DNA of 64,000 bases from Guillardia theta CCMP2712 (GCF_000315625.1 NW_005434604.1:11643-75642); one strand, 5' to 3'; shown: positions 23,388-33,126, numbered from the stretch's first letter. Made by a program: numbers and translations. The notes: generated by a model from the letters alone, not told the origin.

Positions 23388-25054
23388 TCAAATCAACCCG
23401 AAGAAAGAGGAGCTGTTCCTTGTGGTCCTGCCCACGCAAGTCAAATCAGAAGGAAAAGAACTTTTGACTCTTACTGCCCATTCACTTGATCCGCCTTGAC
23501 CAGGGTGTGCTGAAGGAGTCCTTCGGAATACCTGATCCATAAGTAAGAACCTTGGAACTACCATAAGGACCTGGAAGGCGGAAGTATCGTACTCGTTCAG
23601 ACACTTGCGCAGTTTTGCATTCTCCATGAGAAGGCGGAGAGATTCGATGTGTAGCCTCTCCTCAACTGGGACCTGATGGATGGATCAGCCTGAACCTCTT
23701 GCAGAGGTTGCGACTTCACCTGAGCTGCCTCTTCCATTACTTTTTCAATTCGCTCGTTGCTGAGCTGGAGCAGCGATCGGATGCCGAGGGAGACCTAAAA
23801 GGAGGCGTCGGCAACTCGATCGATGCTGGGAAACGAACCTGTCCCTTGGAGCTCAGGCTCTTGATAGACGTGTTCTCCAGCTCCTTGCGCAGGTCTCGCA
23901 GTGTTCGGGTGAAATTCTCTTCAAATTCTTTTCTTCGCTGGAGGGAGTCAACGAGGTCTTCTGTCGGAACATTGTCCCCACTGTCTGAGTGTCAGCAGTA
24001 CACACTGGCAGACAAATCAAGCTGTCCACCTCATCGCTCCATTCCTATTCGGACCCAACCTCTCAAGTTCCGCTCGAAGGCTCTTGACCTTCAGTCCCAT
24101 GAGCTTCTAGGCGGTCAGAAGGACAGATGGCAGACCTCTTTCGCCAGGACCGCTTTCTGTGCATTGGCCTGGGCGATGACCTGAAAAAGCGCTATCAAAA
24201 GACACCAGGACATCGCGTTAAAAAAAAGAGGACAAACCTCAGCTTTTTGTGCCTCCAGGCGAGCGATCTCAATCTGAGCCTGTCTAAGGGCCTAAAGTAC
24301 AACTCATCAATGTTTCCATAGCACTAAAGATGAGAATGTACATGTGAAGATTCGGAGCTCTCGCCTCCACCCGAGGCACGCAACTGAGCGACTTCTCTTC
24401 GAAGCTGTTGACATATGTCATGTGCATGCTCTCTTGGATGTGCTCTTGTCGCTGTCACCTTCACGACCTCCTGGGCAAGCAGCTGCTTGTGCAAGTTTGC
24501 GGAAGATGCACTATCATCCCCCGTGTCTGCAACAAGTATGGCTGTCAATTTGATCTGCAATCTTCAGGCATCCACATAGAGAAGTTCGTTACCCTGGGTC
24601 GACATCTACGGGAACGCACGTCAGAAACTTTCAGCCTCCCAACGGTCACTGTTGTACTCACCGGACCACTGTCTCCGTCTAATACAAGGAAGTAATCACC
24701 CTTCATGAGCAATATTCAGCGGGCAGAACTCTATGACAAAATTCGGAAAAGCATGTCGCACTTACCCTCTGACCAGTGAAGACGACTTTCTCCTCCTGCC
24801 CGTTGTCCCACCTCACAGAGCAATATCCACCATTGGCATGTACAGCAATCACAGTCCCTTGGCCCTTCATCATTGTCATTTTCTTTCCTTCCCTGCTATT
24901 GCCAGCCTCACCTTGTCTTTGAACTGCGATGCCATTTTTACACGCTGCATTCAAGTCAAAACTTCCCCACTGGTGGATCAAACCAGTCATTTCGCCGGAC
25001 AACACTCACCTGGCCAACGGTTGGAGTGACATCCTTCCCGAGAAGCACTTCCAT
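23388..25054 (-). CDS. Multi-exon coiled-coil protein with an N-terminal SH3-like module
   Basis: A possible start ATG at 25054 opens MEVLLGKDVTPTVGQ. The next exons give FKDK and then GQGTVIAVHANGGYCSVRWD, a small beta-barrel-like pattern resembling MIB/HERC2 or Tudor-type modules. A series of helical exons follows: SASSANLHKQLLAQEVVKV, HDICQQLRREVAQLRAS, ALRQAQIEIARLEAQKAE, VIAQANAQKAVLAKE, KLMGLKVKSLRAELER, FTRTLRDLRKELENTSIK, SLLQLSNERIEKVMEEAAQ and EERLHIESLRLLMENAKLRK, ending LNEYDTSAFQ. Each is bounded by good GT and AG sites. After the last exon the frame runs to a stop at 23388, but splicing onward to the exon at 22873-23003 is possible. Family not recognised; a cytoskeletal or vesicle-tethering protein is plausible from the coiled coil alone. 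Confidence 0.6.
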
Positions 25055-25887
25055 GTCTGCAAGAGAGATCAGTGCTTTGTGGATAAAGGTTACACAGGAA
25101 ATCGTCAACACATATGAACTCGTATAACACCTAGTTCGCCTAGAACTCGCCGCACACTCCTTATTCTCTACCCTCATGGTCTGTCTCTTCAATCGCTCTA
25201 AGTTTCACTCCTTCCTTCTCGACCTGCTTTCTAAGATAGCCTCTTGTAACCCCACCCCTTCCCTTCTTTGTTCTGTGCTCCGATGTCAAAACGTACTGTA
25301 CCTTCCATATGAGGCCTCATTGAACGGTATCTCAGTGGACACAAATTCTCATGCTGGGACATGAATCTCACGCATCCTCCTAATCGAATCTCTTTTTCCT
25401 CCCTCTCCTTCCTTGTTCGCGCCATCGCCATCACTCTCCTCCCCATCTCCTCCCCTCCTCTGTCGCCATACCGAAGAGCCGCGGGTCAAGCTTCTTTTAG
25501 GCTCTGAGGCGCACCCTTATTTATTTCTGTTGCTTTTTGTAACTGTTGATGTGCGAATGGATCAAAGCTGCGATGTCTGAAACAGGCTGATCTGCATCGA
25601 TCAGATGGAGAGAGCCAGCCCTAGAGCCACTCACTTCAAGTTTTCTGGAATTTCTGGAAAGCTTCATCCTCATGCAGGCCGTGCAGGAGGGACAGGTATT
25701 CCGGGCCCAAGCTTCCGAAGTTTCTTCGTGGCGAGCCCTCTCCGAGGCTTGACCCTCAGGAGTGCGGTCTCTGGCTGTGCCTGCAGGTAGATGAGGATAT
25801 CCGCTGCATCCCTGCTCTGGGTTCTTTGGTAGTATTCCTGCAGTATGGAGTACTGCTGTTGGCTGATATTGCCCTGGGGCCTCCGAG
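25055..25887. other. Intergenic, no gene recognised
   Basis: Mixed sequence between the coiled-coil gene and the transposon remnant. Possible upstream exons or 5' UTR of the coiled-coil gene may lie in 25055-25200. No conserved motif was seen. Confidence 0.4.
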
Positions 25888-26547
25888 ATGACTCGGAACT
25901 CCGAATCGGGAGACCTTTCGAGTATTAAGAAGCAAGGAAATCCAGGTCAAGATGGGTATAAACTACTTGTTATGAATGTTGCTGCTATGGTTACTTGCCC
26001 TCCCACCAAGCTGTTTGGCTCGAACAAGGAAAAGAAAAACGTACACTGTGATGTTACGGACGCCCTCAACCAAGATCCTCTTTTCGATGGCTGTTTGAAG
26101 GAGAGTAATACGCGAGAGAAGTTCCAAGATGCTATCAAAGAGGCCAACTCCATTATACAAAAAGGCGAGGAGTGACACATCAAACGTGCTCAAAACGGCG
26201 GTGATGCGATGAGGGAACTCGATGAATTGTACTTACAACTTTCGCGTATTAAACGTCGCTGGGAACAGAAATGTGATCAACAACGGGCTATGGCAAACGC
26301 TGAGGAAGAGGATACCAATACTCGGTTGCAAGCAGTCATGAACACAGTCCAGAAGCGTGTCAGCATAAATATGCCTCAGTTCGATTATGTAACAGCCAGT
26401 GAAAATGCTGCTGATGCCTTCAAGTCAGCAGACAGCGGAAGTCCAGGTACGTCGTCACAAATTCCAGGTACGTCGTCACAAAAGGGAAACGCAAGTCGTC
26501 TTGACAAAATCATCATGGCATGGTCAGATCATATCCAAGTTGTGTGA
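25888..26547 (+). pseudogene. Decayed transposon-associated DNA-binding-type ORF
   Basis: A single reading frame runs 25888-26547, interrupted by one TGA at 26173-26175. The first half contains PPTKLFGSNKEKKNVHCD and EKFQDAIKEANSIIQKGEE; the second half is helical (LDELYLQLSRIKRRWEQKCD) with a Ser/Gly-rich tail containing a duplicated PGTSSQ. Base composition is less GC-rich than nearby genes. Placed head-to-head with a PIF/Harbinger-like transposase remnant, it resembles the second ORF (Myb/SANT-type) such elements carry. That identity is inference from position and general character. Confidence 0.45.
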
Positions 26548-26569
26548 CCAGACCTACCAAAGCTTAACA

Positions 26570-26653
26570 TTGAGGGTACATGGTAGACCATAGGCAATTG
26601 ACGGTGCACCCGGGTACATGGTAGACCATAGGCAATTGACGGTGTACCCTCAA
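26570..26653. repeat. 84-base block with 10-bp inverted ends and a 38-base tandem duplication
   Basis: TTGAGGGTAC at 26570-26579 and its perfect inverse GTACCCTCAA at 26644-26653 bracket two near-identical 38-base units starting at 26574 and 26612. They differ at one visible base (TGCACC against TGTACC). It sits exactly between the two convergent transposon ORF remnants. Confidence 0.8.
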
Positions 26654-26990
26654 GATGATGAAGACCATGTTCATCTTTGATAGCCTCTAGAATCTGAAAG
26701 AAATGCTCCTTTCTGAATCGAAATTGTTCCAGGAACTCTTCACCAGTGAAAACTTCCATCGATTTAAACGCTCCATGTGATCGTGATCGCATGCGAGGGA
26801 CAGAAAGCAGACGGACACCATGTCGAACTACGAGATACAGGGCTACACACGTCTGTGCGACGCAATTGAAGTACATGACAGATGAGTATTTGTAGAATCT
26901 TGTACGAAGTCTGTTGAACAAGAACTTTCTCACTGTGATAAAAGTAGGTACGTTTGACAGAAACACGGGGTGTATCGCGATGCAATGGCA
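26654..26990 (-). pseudogene. PIF/Harbinger-like transposase N-terminal remnant
   Basis: The minus frame contains FTGEEFLEQFRFRKEHFFQI followed by LEAIKDEHGL, matching the F..xFRM(S)..tF..L pattern at the start of PIF/Harbinger DDE transposases. The frame has no clear ATG-led complete protein. It is cut off at the 26570-26653 duplication block, so the catalytic DDE part is missing. Together with the ORF at 25888-26547 it makes up a dead element. Confidence 0.5.
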
Positions 26991-27279
26991 TACTTGTGGT
27001 GAGCGTGCGCCCTGTATGAGCACAGCACGCAGGAACGCGAGGAGGGGCACAGTCAAGGCAGGAGGTCAGGATGGGGGGTTGAGGGAGAAATTACAATAGG
27101 GGGCTCAATTGCATCTATCGTCACATGATGAAGATTTCAAGCACTCAACAAGTTATCAGATCAACTTTTTGTATCTTGAATGAGGTGAAAAGTTATTCAA
27201 GATGTACCTTCAAAGCTGGGATGTCCTGCAGATGGAGCTAAATTGGAGACAGACTTGGCATGTATCAAGCAATGCTCGG

Positions 27280-27719
27280 CTAGTTCAAGCCTCTATCTGT
27301 TAGAAAGTCGAATACCTGTGCTTGTCATACTTGCACCATCTTTACAGCGCTATCTGTATCCAAGGCATCACAAAAACCTGGAAGGAAAGATCCCTTACAG
27401 CATGCTTTCCATCCTTAGTCAGTATTGATGGAAAAACTCACCAAGCTGATGGAGAACAGAGCAATTCTCACAGAGCTGAATCAGTTCCAACGTTGCGACC
27501 GCCGACTCGAAAGCCGCAGCGCCTGCAACAATGCTTGCTTGACCCCTTGGCCTCCGCTTGGCCTCTACGACCCTCGAGTGAGATGACAGAAGATACCGCA
27601 CTCTGGTACAACAGTGATCGCCTTTGATCCATCAGCATGTAAGCATGATACCTCAGCTGTGCTTTCAAGCTTGCTCCTGCCGCATCAAAGGTGCCTTCAT
27701 CGAGTACCTTTGAGCGCAT
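27280..27719 (-). CDS. Small multi-exon gene, unknown function
   Basis: Starts with an ATG at 27719 (MRSKVLDEGTFDAAGASLKA), continues through IVAGAAAFESAVATLELIQ and CENCSVLHQL, then a GTGAGT donor. Exon GFCDALDTDSAVKMVQ follows in the right phase, and the last exon VFDFLTDRGLN ends in TAG at 27280. All later junctions close; the first intron has two possible acceptors. The product is about 95 residues, helical, with no recognised domain. Upstream exons cannot be excluded. Confidence 0.45.
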
Positions 27720-28359
27720 CCTCGCACATCACCTTCAAGGATGATACCTGACGACCGCCTATCTTCGTTTGTCATGAGCAACACACATCATGGCTCTTGC
27801 TCCTACCAACCATCTATACTTGTCATACCAAGGATGATCTAGGGCTATCGTCACCTATAGCGATCATCGTACTCGACCGCTGTCATCATTAAAGATGACA
27901 TGAAAGGTTTATCTTGTTTGTTCCCTTGCTGACATTGCTCGTTGTGGATAGATATGTTCTACCTCAACTGGTGGATCAGGGTTCTTTTCTACCCTTCTGT
28001 CCCTCCACCACGGATCCCCGCTGATCTTCTCTATCGCCTCTAGCACGAATAGGGTTGATCTATCCTTCTTCCTTTGTAATCAAATCCCGAATAAACCTTT
28101 CCTTATTCCCCTTCCTACCGTTCTTCATCACCTCCAGAACTCTCTTCATTCCTTCATCGTTTCAGTCCTTTCCTCTCCACCAAAGTGCTACTTCGTTGTT
28201 CCGTACATTATTCCTCTGTCTGAATCAGAGCTCATAACAGTCAGTCTTGCTGTGCTCATCAAAGTTGTCTCTTCTGCGCTCAGCGATTGCTTCCTGTTTT
28301 AGGGCAAGCTAAGGTTCACGGTTTTAGAGGGATTTTAGTTTTAAAGGTCAACCAAAAAG

Positions 28360-28503
28360 CCCCTCTCTCTCTCTGTCTCTCTCCCTCTCCCTCTCCCTCT
28401 CCCTCTCCCTCTCCCTCTCCCTCTCTCTCCCTCCCTCTCTCCCTCTCTCCCTCTCTCCCTCCCTCTCTCTCTCTCTCCCTCTCCCTCTCCCTCTCCCTCT
28501 CTC
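28360..28503. repeat. CTCTCC/CTCCCT microsatellite
   Basis: About 140 bases of almost pure C and T in six- and eight-base units. Confidence 0.9.
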
Positions 28504-28594
28504 TGGAACCCATGTTGACAGGAAGATGAAAACCGTTGAAACACGGTTGACTGTTGACACTTCAAATTTGTACCATTTTTTTTACAACCCAGTC

Positions 28595-28860
28595 CCGAGC
28601 AAACCTGGGAGTCCTGACCACCCTGACCATCTAGGCAAGCACCATAGTAGTTCCACCCCCGTGGGCAAGCACCTTAAGAGGATGGGAGAGGGTGGGGTGT
28701 GTCGAGTAAAAGCCCTCACCTCCCTGCCCATCCAGGGATCCAGCAGGCAAGCACAAGTGGAAGGGAGAGGGTGGGGGTGTGTAGAGCAATAGCCTGAAAG
28801 CCCTGACCACCCTGCCCTTTGAGTGAAGTGTTCTGCCATCCAGCAGGCAAGCACAAGAGG
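28595..28860. repeat. Degenerate direct repeats upstream of the LRR gene
   Basis: Three diverged copies of a segment containing GACCACCCTG (or a variant), CATC(T)CAG and GGCAAGCACAAG, followed by a GGGAGAGGGTGGGG element in two copies. The third copy runs into the LRR start codon, so these may be promoter or 5' UTR duplications. Confidence 0.6.
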
Positions 28861-30405
28861 ATGGCATGGCCTCGGGACCTCATGATGCTCATGGCGGTGG
28901 TGTGGATGGCTATCCCGATGGCATACGGCGCGAGCAGCGTGAATTGCGGAGGGTGCACTTTCCGGGTTTCAGACGAGGGGCTGCTGACGAGGGAGGGCAG
29001 CTGCGAGAGCGATTGTGAAACTCTGAATCTATATTCTCAAGGCATCACAAATATGACGAAAGGAGTGTTCTCCGGGCTGCAGGGGCTGCAGAGTCTATCT
29101 CTTGGCGCCAACGAGCTGACGAGCCTCCCTGAGGGGGTGTTTTCTGGTCTAGAGGGGCTGCAGTATCTAGATCTTTCCGGCAACGAGCTGACGAGCCTCC
29201 CTGAGGGAGTGTTCTCCGGGCTGTCAGGGCTGCAGGGTCTATCTCTTGGCAACGTGCTGACGAGCCTCCCTGAGGGGGTGTTCTCCGAGCTGTCAGGACT
29301 GCAGTGGCTAAATCTTTGGAACACCCAGCTGACGAGCCTCCCTGAGGGAGTGTTCTCCGGGCTGCAGGGGCTGCAGGGTCTATCTCTCGTCGGCAACGTG
29401 CTGACGAGCCTCCCTGAGGGGGTGTTCTCCGGGCTGTCAGGACTGCAGTGGCTAGAGCTTTGGGACACCCAGCTGACGAGCCTCCCAGTAGGAGTGTTCT
29501 CCGGGCTGTCAGGGCTGCAGGGTCTATATCTCGGCGGCAACGAGCTGACGAGCCTCCCTGAGGGGGTGTTCTCCGGGCTGTCAGGACTGCGGTCGCTAGA
29601 GCTTTCTCACAACCAGCTGACGAGCCTCCCTGAGGGGGTGTTCTCCGGGCTGTCAGGGCTGCAGGGTCTATATCTTTCTCACACCCAGCTGACGAGCCTC
29701 CCTGAGGGGGTATTCTCCGGGCTGTCAGGACTGAAGTATCTATATCTTTCTCACAACCAGCTGACGAGCCTCCCTGAGGGGGTGTTCTCCGGGCTGTCAG
29801 GACTGCAGTATCTAGATCTTCAGTACAACCAGTTAACATGCATTCCCTCCCAAGCCTTTTCTGATTCAAATGATCTCATCAATGTATGGCTGCAAAACAA
29901 TCACTTGACTTGCTACCACGCATCATGGCCGCCATCTGTGCAGCTGGATGCGTGGCTTGGGACTTGCCAGGACGAAACGGAATGTGATAACCGAGGGGAG
30001 ATGATGGTTAGCAGCTCTTCTACCACCCCCCCGGAGACGACCCCAGTGGGAGAAGGAGATCTCAGCACGACTTCTACCATCCCGGAGACGACCCCTGTCT
30101 CTTCTTTGGACGTCACTCTCGCAGACTCGGAATGCACCCTGAACGCGACCTGGGAGCACATAATCGAGCATGAGACGGAGCCTTCACAACCCACCCGGGA
30201 CTACTTCATCACAGGTCGTGCTTTGGGAGTCTCTCAGTGGGGAGCGGTGACGGAATTGGGTAGGTGGGCTCGGCAGGCTGAGGTTGGTCGGAGTGGAAGA
30301 GGTGTGGGTGTGCCAGTACGGCCATCCCTGCTGTCTCGGGCATGGTCGGTCTTCGGGTGCTATGGTTTGATAGTTTTTTCCTGGTGGTTTTTGGTGGTTG
30401 ACTGA
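28861..30405 (+). CDS. Secreted or membrane-anchored leucine-rich repeat protein
   Basis: Starts at the ATG at 28861; an in-frame TTG lies upstream. A signal peptide (LMMLMAVVWMAIPMAYG) precedes a Cys-containing cap (VNCGGCTF, CESDCETLNLYSQ). Eleven 24-residue LRRs follow with the consensus GVFSGLSGLQxLxLxxNxLTSLPE, plus a divergent twelfth (NDLINVWLQNNHLTCYH) and a Cys-rich C-cap. One repeat is a residue short (LGNVL). After a Ser/Thr/Pro-rich stalk (TTPPETTPV, TIPETTPV) the frame reaches a hydrophobic end (CYGLIVFSWWFLVV) before a stop at 30405. The real 3' end may instead be spliced, for example from about 30213 to exons near 30419. LRRs of this type bind proteins or glycans at the cell surface; no enzymatic domain is present. 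Confidence 0.75.
   Translation: MAWPRDLMMLMAVVWMAIPMAYGASSVNCGGCTFRVSDEGLLTREGSCESDCETLNLYSQGITNMTKGVFSGLQGLQSLSLGANELTSLPEGVFSGLEGLQYLDLSGNELTSLPEGVFSGLSGLQGLSLGNVLTSLPEGVFSELSGLQWLNLWNTQLTSLPEGVFSGLQGLQGLSLVGNVLTSLPEGVFSGLSGLQWLELWDTQLTSLPVGVFSGLSGLQGLYLGGNELTSLPEGVFSGLSGLRSLELSHNQLTSLPEGVFSGLSGLQGLYLSHTQLTSLPEGVFSGLSGLKYLYLSHNQLTSLPEGVFSGLSGLQYLDLQYNQLTCIPSQAFSDSNDLINVWLQNNHLTCYHASWPPSVQLDAWLGTCQDETECDNRGEMMVSSSSTTPPETTPVGEGDLSTTSTIPETTPVSSLDVTLADSECTLNATWEHIIEHETEPSQPTRDYFITGRALGVSQWGAVTELGRWARQAEVGRSGRGVGVPVRPSLLSRAWSVFGCYGLIVFSWWFLVVD
29060..29850 (+). repeat. Array of near-identical 72-base LRR units
   Basis: About eleven DNA units share long identical stretches such as CTGACGAGCCTCCCTGAGGG and TTCTCCGGGCTGTCAGG. 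Units 3-4 and 5-6 resemble each other as pairs (LSLGNVL/WNLWNTQ and LSLVGNVL/WELWDTQ), pointing to duplication of a two-unit block. Confidence 0.9.
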
Positions 30406-30418
30406 CGGGATGAGGCAG

Positions 30419-30755
30419 GACTCGGACTCAGGGGACGAGGAGGTGCGGGCCTTTTGTTTTGTCTACGACGAGATCAGGTTTGTGTGCGTGCCTGCAGTGT
30501 TGATGAGTGTTTTTGACTTGTGTTTGTATCCAGGGAGACTTTCAAGCCCTGGGGGCTCCTGTCGGAGCTCGAGTTATCCTCGCTGCGCAACTACAACTGA
30601 GTGGAGACGTGTTTGTAGAGCGCGCTCACCAGGGCAAGGCAGTTTTGATGGTTGATAACTATTTTGATTTGAATTTGTACAAATCTCAGGGAGCCTAACT
30701 TTCAAGCCCTGGGGGCTCCTGTCGGAGCTCAAGTTGTCCTCGATGCGCTAGTAGA
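30419..30755 (+). other. Candidate exons downstream of the LRR frame, with a duplicated terminal exon
   Basis: An exon ending about 30477 reads DSDSGDEEVRAFCFVYDEIR and joins in phase to ETFKPWGLLSELELSSLRNYN and a stop (about 30534-30600). A second copy of the latter lies at about 30699-30752 (FKPWGLLSELKLSSMR and a stop). These could be an acidic cytoplasmic tail of the LRR protein or a separate small gene. Connection to the LRR frame is unproven. Confidence 0.35.
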
Positions 30756-31136
30756 ATCTGGTCTTCAGAGAACACCCACATTAAGTACTGTGGAGCATCA
30801 CAGGGCGAATGCTGTTTCAAAAACAGAGCTGTCACAAACTTTGGAGGAGATCAGATCTTGGCATCGCTACGCGGTGCCACGCCCCGAGTCCCCAACGTCC
30901 ACAGTGCACGGATCATCCCAAGAGCAGGATTTTTAAATAGCCATTTGTAAACAAAAATCGCTCTGAAACATTCTTCAGAAAAATTCGCTTTGAAACAGAA
31001 ATAGCGTTCTGTAGAAGGGCTAGAAGCTCTCAATTGTTGACAGGCTCCCACTGATCTTTGGGGGACCTGAGGTGTATGAGATGATTGAATACTATTCTTT
31101 GCTATAAATGAATCCACATTCCTCGTTTTCCCTGAA

Positions 31137-31966
31137 ATGCATGAGTGGATCCCGCTCGCGGTGCATCAGATCTGGCTAGGGAACAGCAGTATTCCACAGC
31201 AGGTTCACGAGAATATTGTTTTATGCCGTAGTATCAACAGCGAGCTCAATTTCACCCAATGGAGGGACAGGCACTATTCGGGGGTATTTGAGGTCTACCA
31301 GCAGAGGCTGAACAACAGCGTCCATGATTTGAAGGATCTGATTGTGAGGAGGTCGGACGTTGCCAGGTACGCGATCCTCCACCACTTGGGCGGGAGTTAT
31401 TTTGACGTCGACTTCGCGTGCAAGAGGAGCATGCATCCCTTGGTGCAGTATCCATTCTTCTACACCGAGTTTGGTTGGATCACTGGAGCCTGATGCTTGG
31501 GAACAGGACTCCGAATGGGATGTTTGGGTCCATGCCCAGGCATGGGAAACTGAGGAGTGCGCTTGACATGATCTCGGCTGGCAACGTGACGGAGACCTGG
31601 ACTGGGACTGGGACCAGGCTCTTCTACAACCCGATCCATTCGGGGAATGCCTCCGACGCTGTGCTGATCCCGAGGGGGTACATGCATCCCTGCGAGACCT
31701 ATGAGATCAAGATGCTGTGTGACACTTCGGAGGCGTACCTGGTGCATCTCGGGATGGAGAGCAGGAGGTCGTGGCTACAGACTTTGCTGTGGGTGGTGGT
31801 CCCCGCGTTTCTTTCGTACTTTGTTTTTGTGCTGCTGTTGGTGTATGTGTTGGTCAGGGTGCTGAAGTGCTTCATGGGCATCAGGGCAGGGTACAAGCAT
31901 GGGTATGCTTTGGTTTTGAGGGAGGGGGAGGAAATCGAGGGTGTAGAACGGCAGAGTATGGAATAG
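31137..31966 (+). CDS. Glycosyltransferase of the DXD sugar-binding (OCH1-like) family with a C-terminal membrane anchor
   Basis: Two exons, 31137-31468 and 31507-31966, joined through a 38-base GT-AG intron, give 263 residues with all phases closed. Without the intron the frame stops at WITGA. Motifs match Gly_transf_sug enzymes: PLAVHQIWLGNSSIPQ at the start, then RRSDVARYAILHHLGGSYFD with the metal-binding DVD just after, and PNGMFGSMPRH in the second exon. A strong membrane segment near the end (WVVVPAFLSYFVFVLLLVYV) followed by basic residues gives a type of anchoring unlike the usual N-terminal Golgi anchor. The donor sugar cannot be told. The neighbour downstream is another, dead, glycosyltransferase. 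Confidence 0.7.
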
Positions 31967-31983
31967 GTGAGAGGGTGAGAGGA

Positions 31984-32045
31984 GCATGTTTCCTCTGTCT
32001 ATATCAGAGGAAACTATATCAGAGTCTATATCAGAGGAAACATGC
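31984..32045. repeat. 14-bp inverted repeat with internal direct repeats
   Basis: GCATGTTTCCTCTG at 31984-31997 pairs perfectly with CAGAGGAAACATGC at 32032-32045. The loop carries extra copies of TATATCAGAG. It lies just after the stop codon of the glycosyltransferase, so it could form a stem in its 3' UTR or be a small insertion footprint. Confidence 0.7.
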
Positions 32046-32131
32046 TGTTCTTGGGTGCATAAGAAGTAGTGGGCTTTTGAGTCGAAGGGATTTAGAAGCC
32101 TAGGGCTCGGAATGCGACTCAGGACGATGTT

Positions 32132-33126
32132 TTGAAAGCAGTCCAGATTTTGAAGAATGTCTCGGGCAAGGCACCTTTGGAAGCAAGTGGGCGTTCGGCC
32201 GGTCAGGTCATGGGAGGGGTGAAGTATCACTTCCTGATCTTGTCGAGCCAGGGCGCTGCCGAGAAGTACAGCTCGAACAGCGACTCGGTGAGGTGCTATG
32301 CGCTGCAGCGGGGGTACTCTGCTCAGGTTCTTGATGTGAAAGACCCCCGGTGCGGTGAGGTGGACGGTTTTTTCTTCAAAAGGGTGTGTGTGGCATACTA
32401 CTACATACAGGATGTGGGAGAGGGCGACTACATCGTTTCGCTCGACGGGGACAGCGAGGTTGTGAATCCCCGGGCACTGCATAGAGGAGTGGACCTCCAG
32501 TGGGAAGGACTTTTACTTCTACCACCGTTTCCACAACGAGGTGGCAGCGCAGTACATCGCGAGGAACAGTGAGTACGGGAGGCGGTTCCTGTTTGACTGG
32601 TTCAATCTGCACCACAAGAGGAATTCGATCCACGGGTATTCGCGCATGAACGCGGACAATGGGGCTCTGCACTGGCTTCTTGGGGAGAGGATCCTGGGCG
32701 GTCTGCCTGGAGATTGCAGGAGGCTGGGGATGGAGGGCCTGAACTACTACAAGTTCGTCGGGTGCGTGCAGCGGGGGCTGGGGAGGTCCTGTGGGAGGCC
32801 CGAGTGGGGTCACATTCATGTGTATCCGCATGGTCTTGGGGTGGGTCTACGATGGCTGAGTTGTCGGGTTCAAGTGGTCCAGCAGCACCTTCATGCACCA
32901 CGCGATGAAGGTCTCTCCTCTGCAGTCGAATGAGTCCGGGAGGGGGAACCACGGGAGGATCATGCCTAGGAGGGAGTCTGGCGAGGGGATGATGGGCCTG
33001 GTGGATGACTACTACGTGGAGGAGGGAGAGCTCCAGGGTCTGCTGGGGTCGGCTGCCAGGAGGATGAGGTCTCATCGGGAGAAACTTGGTTTGGACCCGG
33101 GTTCCTGTGTGTTGAGGTTGGTATGA
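32132..33126 (+). pseudogene. Glycosyltransferase-like pseudogene (DUF273-like) with frameshifts and a nonsense codon
   Basis: Frame 1 (32132 to about 32480) carries YHFLILSSQGAAEKY, KRVCVAYYYIQDV and IVSLDGDSEVVNP (a DxD-type site). Frame 2 (about 32484-32850) carries KDFYFYHRFHNEVAAQYI, RRFLFDWFNLHHK and MNADNGALHWLLG. Frame 3 (about 32850-33126) carries GWVYDG, a TGA, VVGFKWSSSTFMHHAMK and a tail to the stop at 33126. The order and spacing match DUF273-type proteins known from nematodes and some protists. The TGA sits where that family normally has Trp. The frame changes look like single-base insertions, near 32482 and in the GGGG at about 32838. A 34-base intron could bypass the last two lesions but would remove conserved residues. 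The 5' end has no ATG. Confidence 0.6.

Larger units (their letters stand above)
27720..28860. other. Intergenic region with CT microsatellite and degenerate repeats
   Basis: 27720-28290 is AT-richer and shows no recognisable gene. 28360-28503 is a CTCTCC tract. 28595-28860 is a set of diverged repeats leading up to the LRR gene. Confidence 0.5.

Noticed and set aside
29045-29869. 274-aa open frame antisense to the LRR array (repeated RRTPPQGGSSA)
   Set aside because: It is the mirror of the 72-base LRR units. The signal peptide, LRR consensus and Cys caps all lie on the plus strand, so the antisense frame is a composition artefact.
31461-31510. Apparent frameshift in the glycosyltransferase at 31137
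   Set aside because: A 38-base GT-AG intron at 31469-31506 restores the frame, and the summed exon length is a multiple of three, so I treat the gene as intact.
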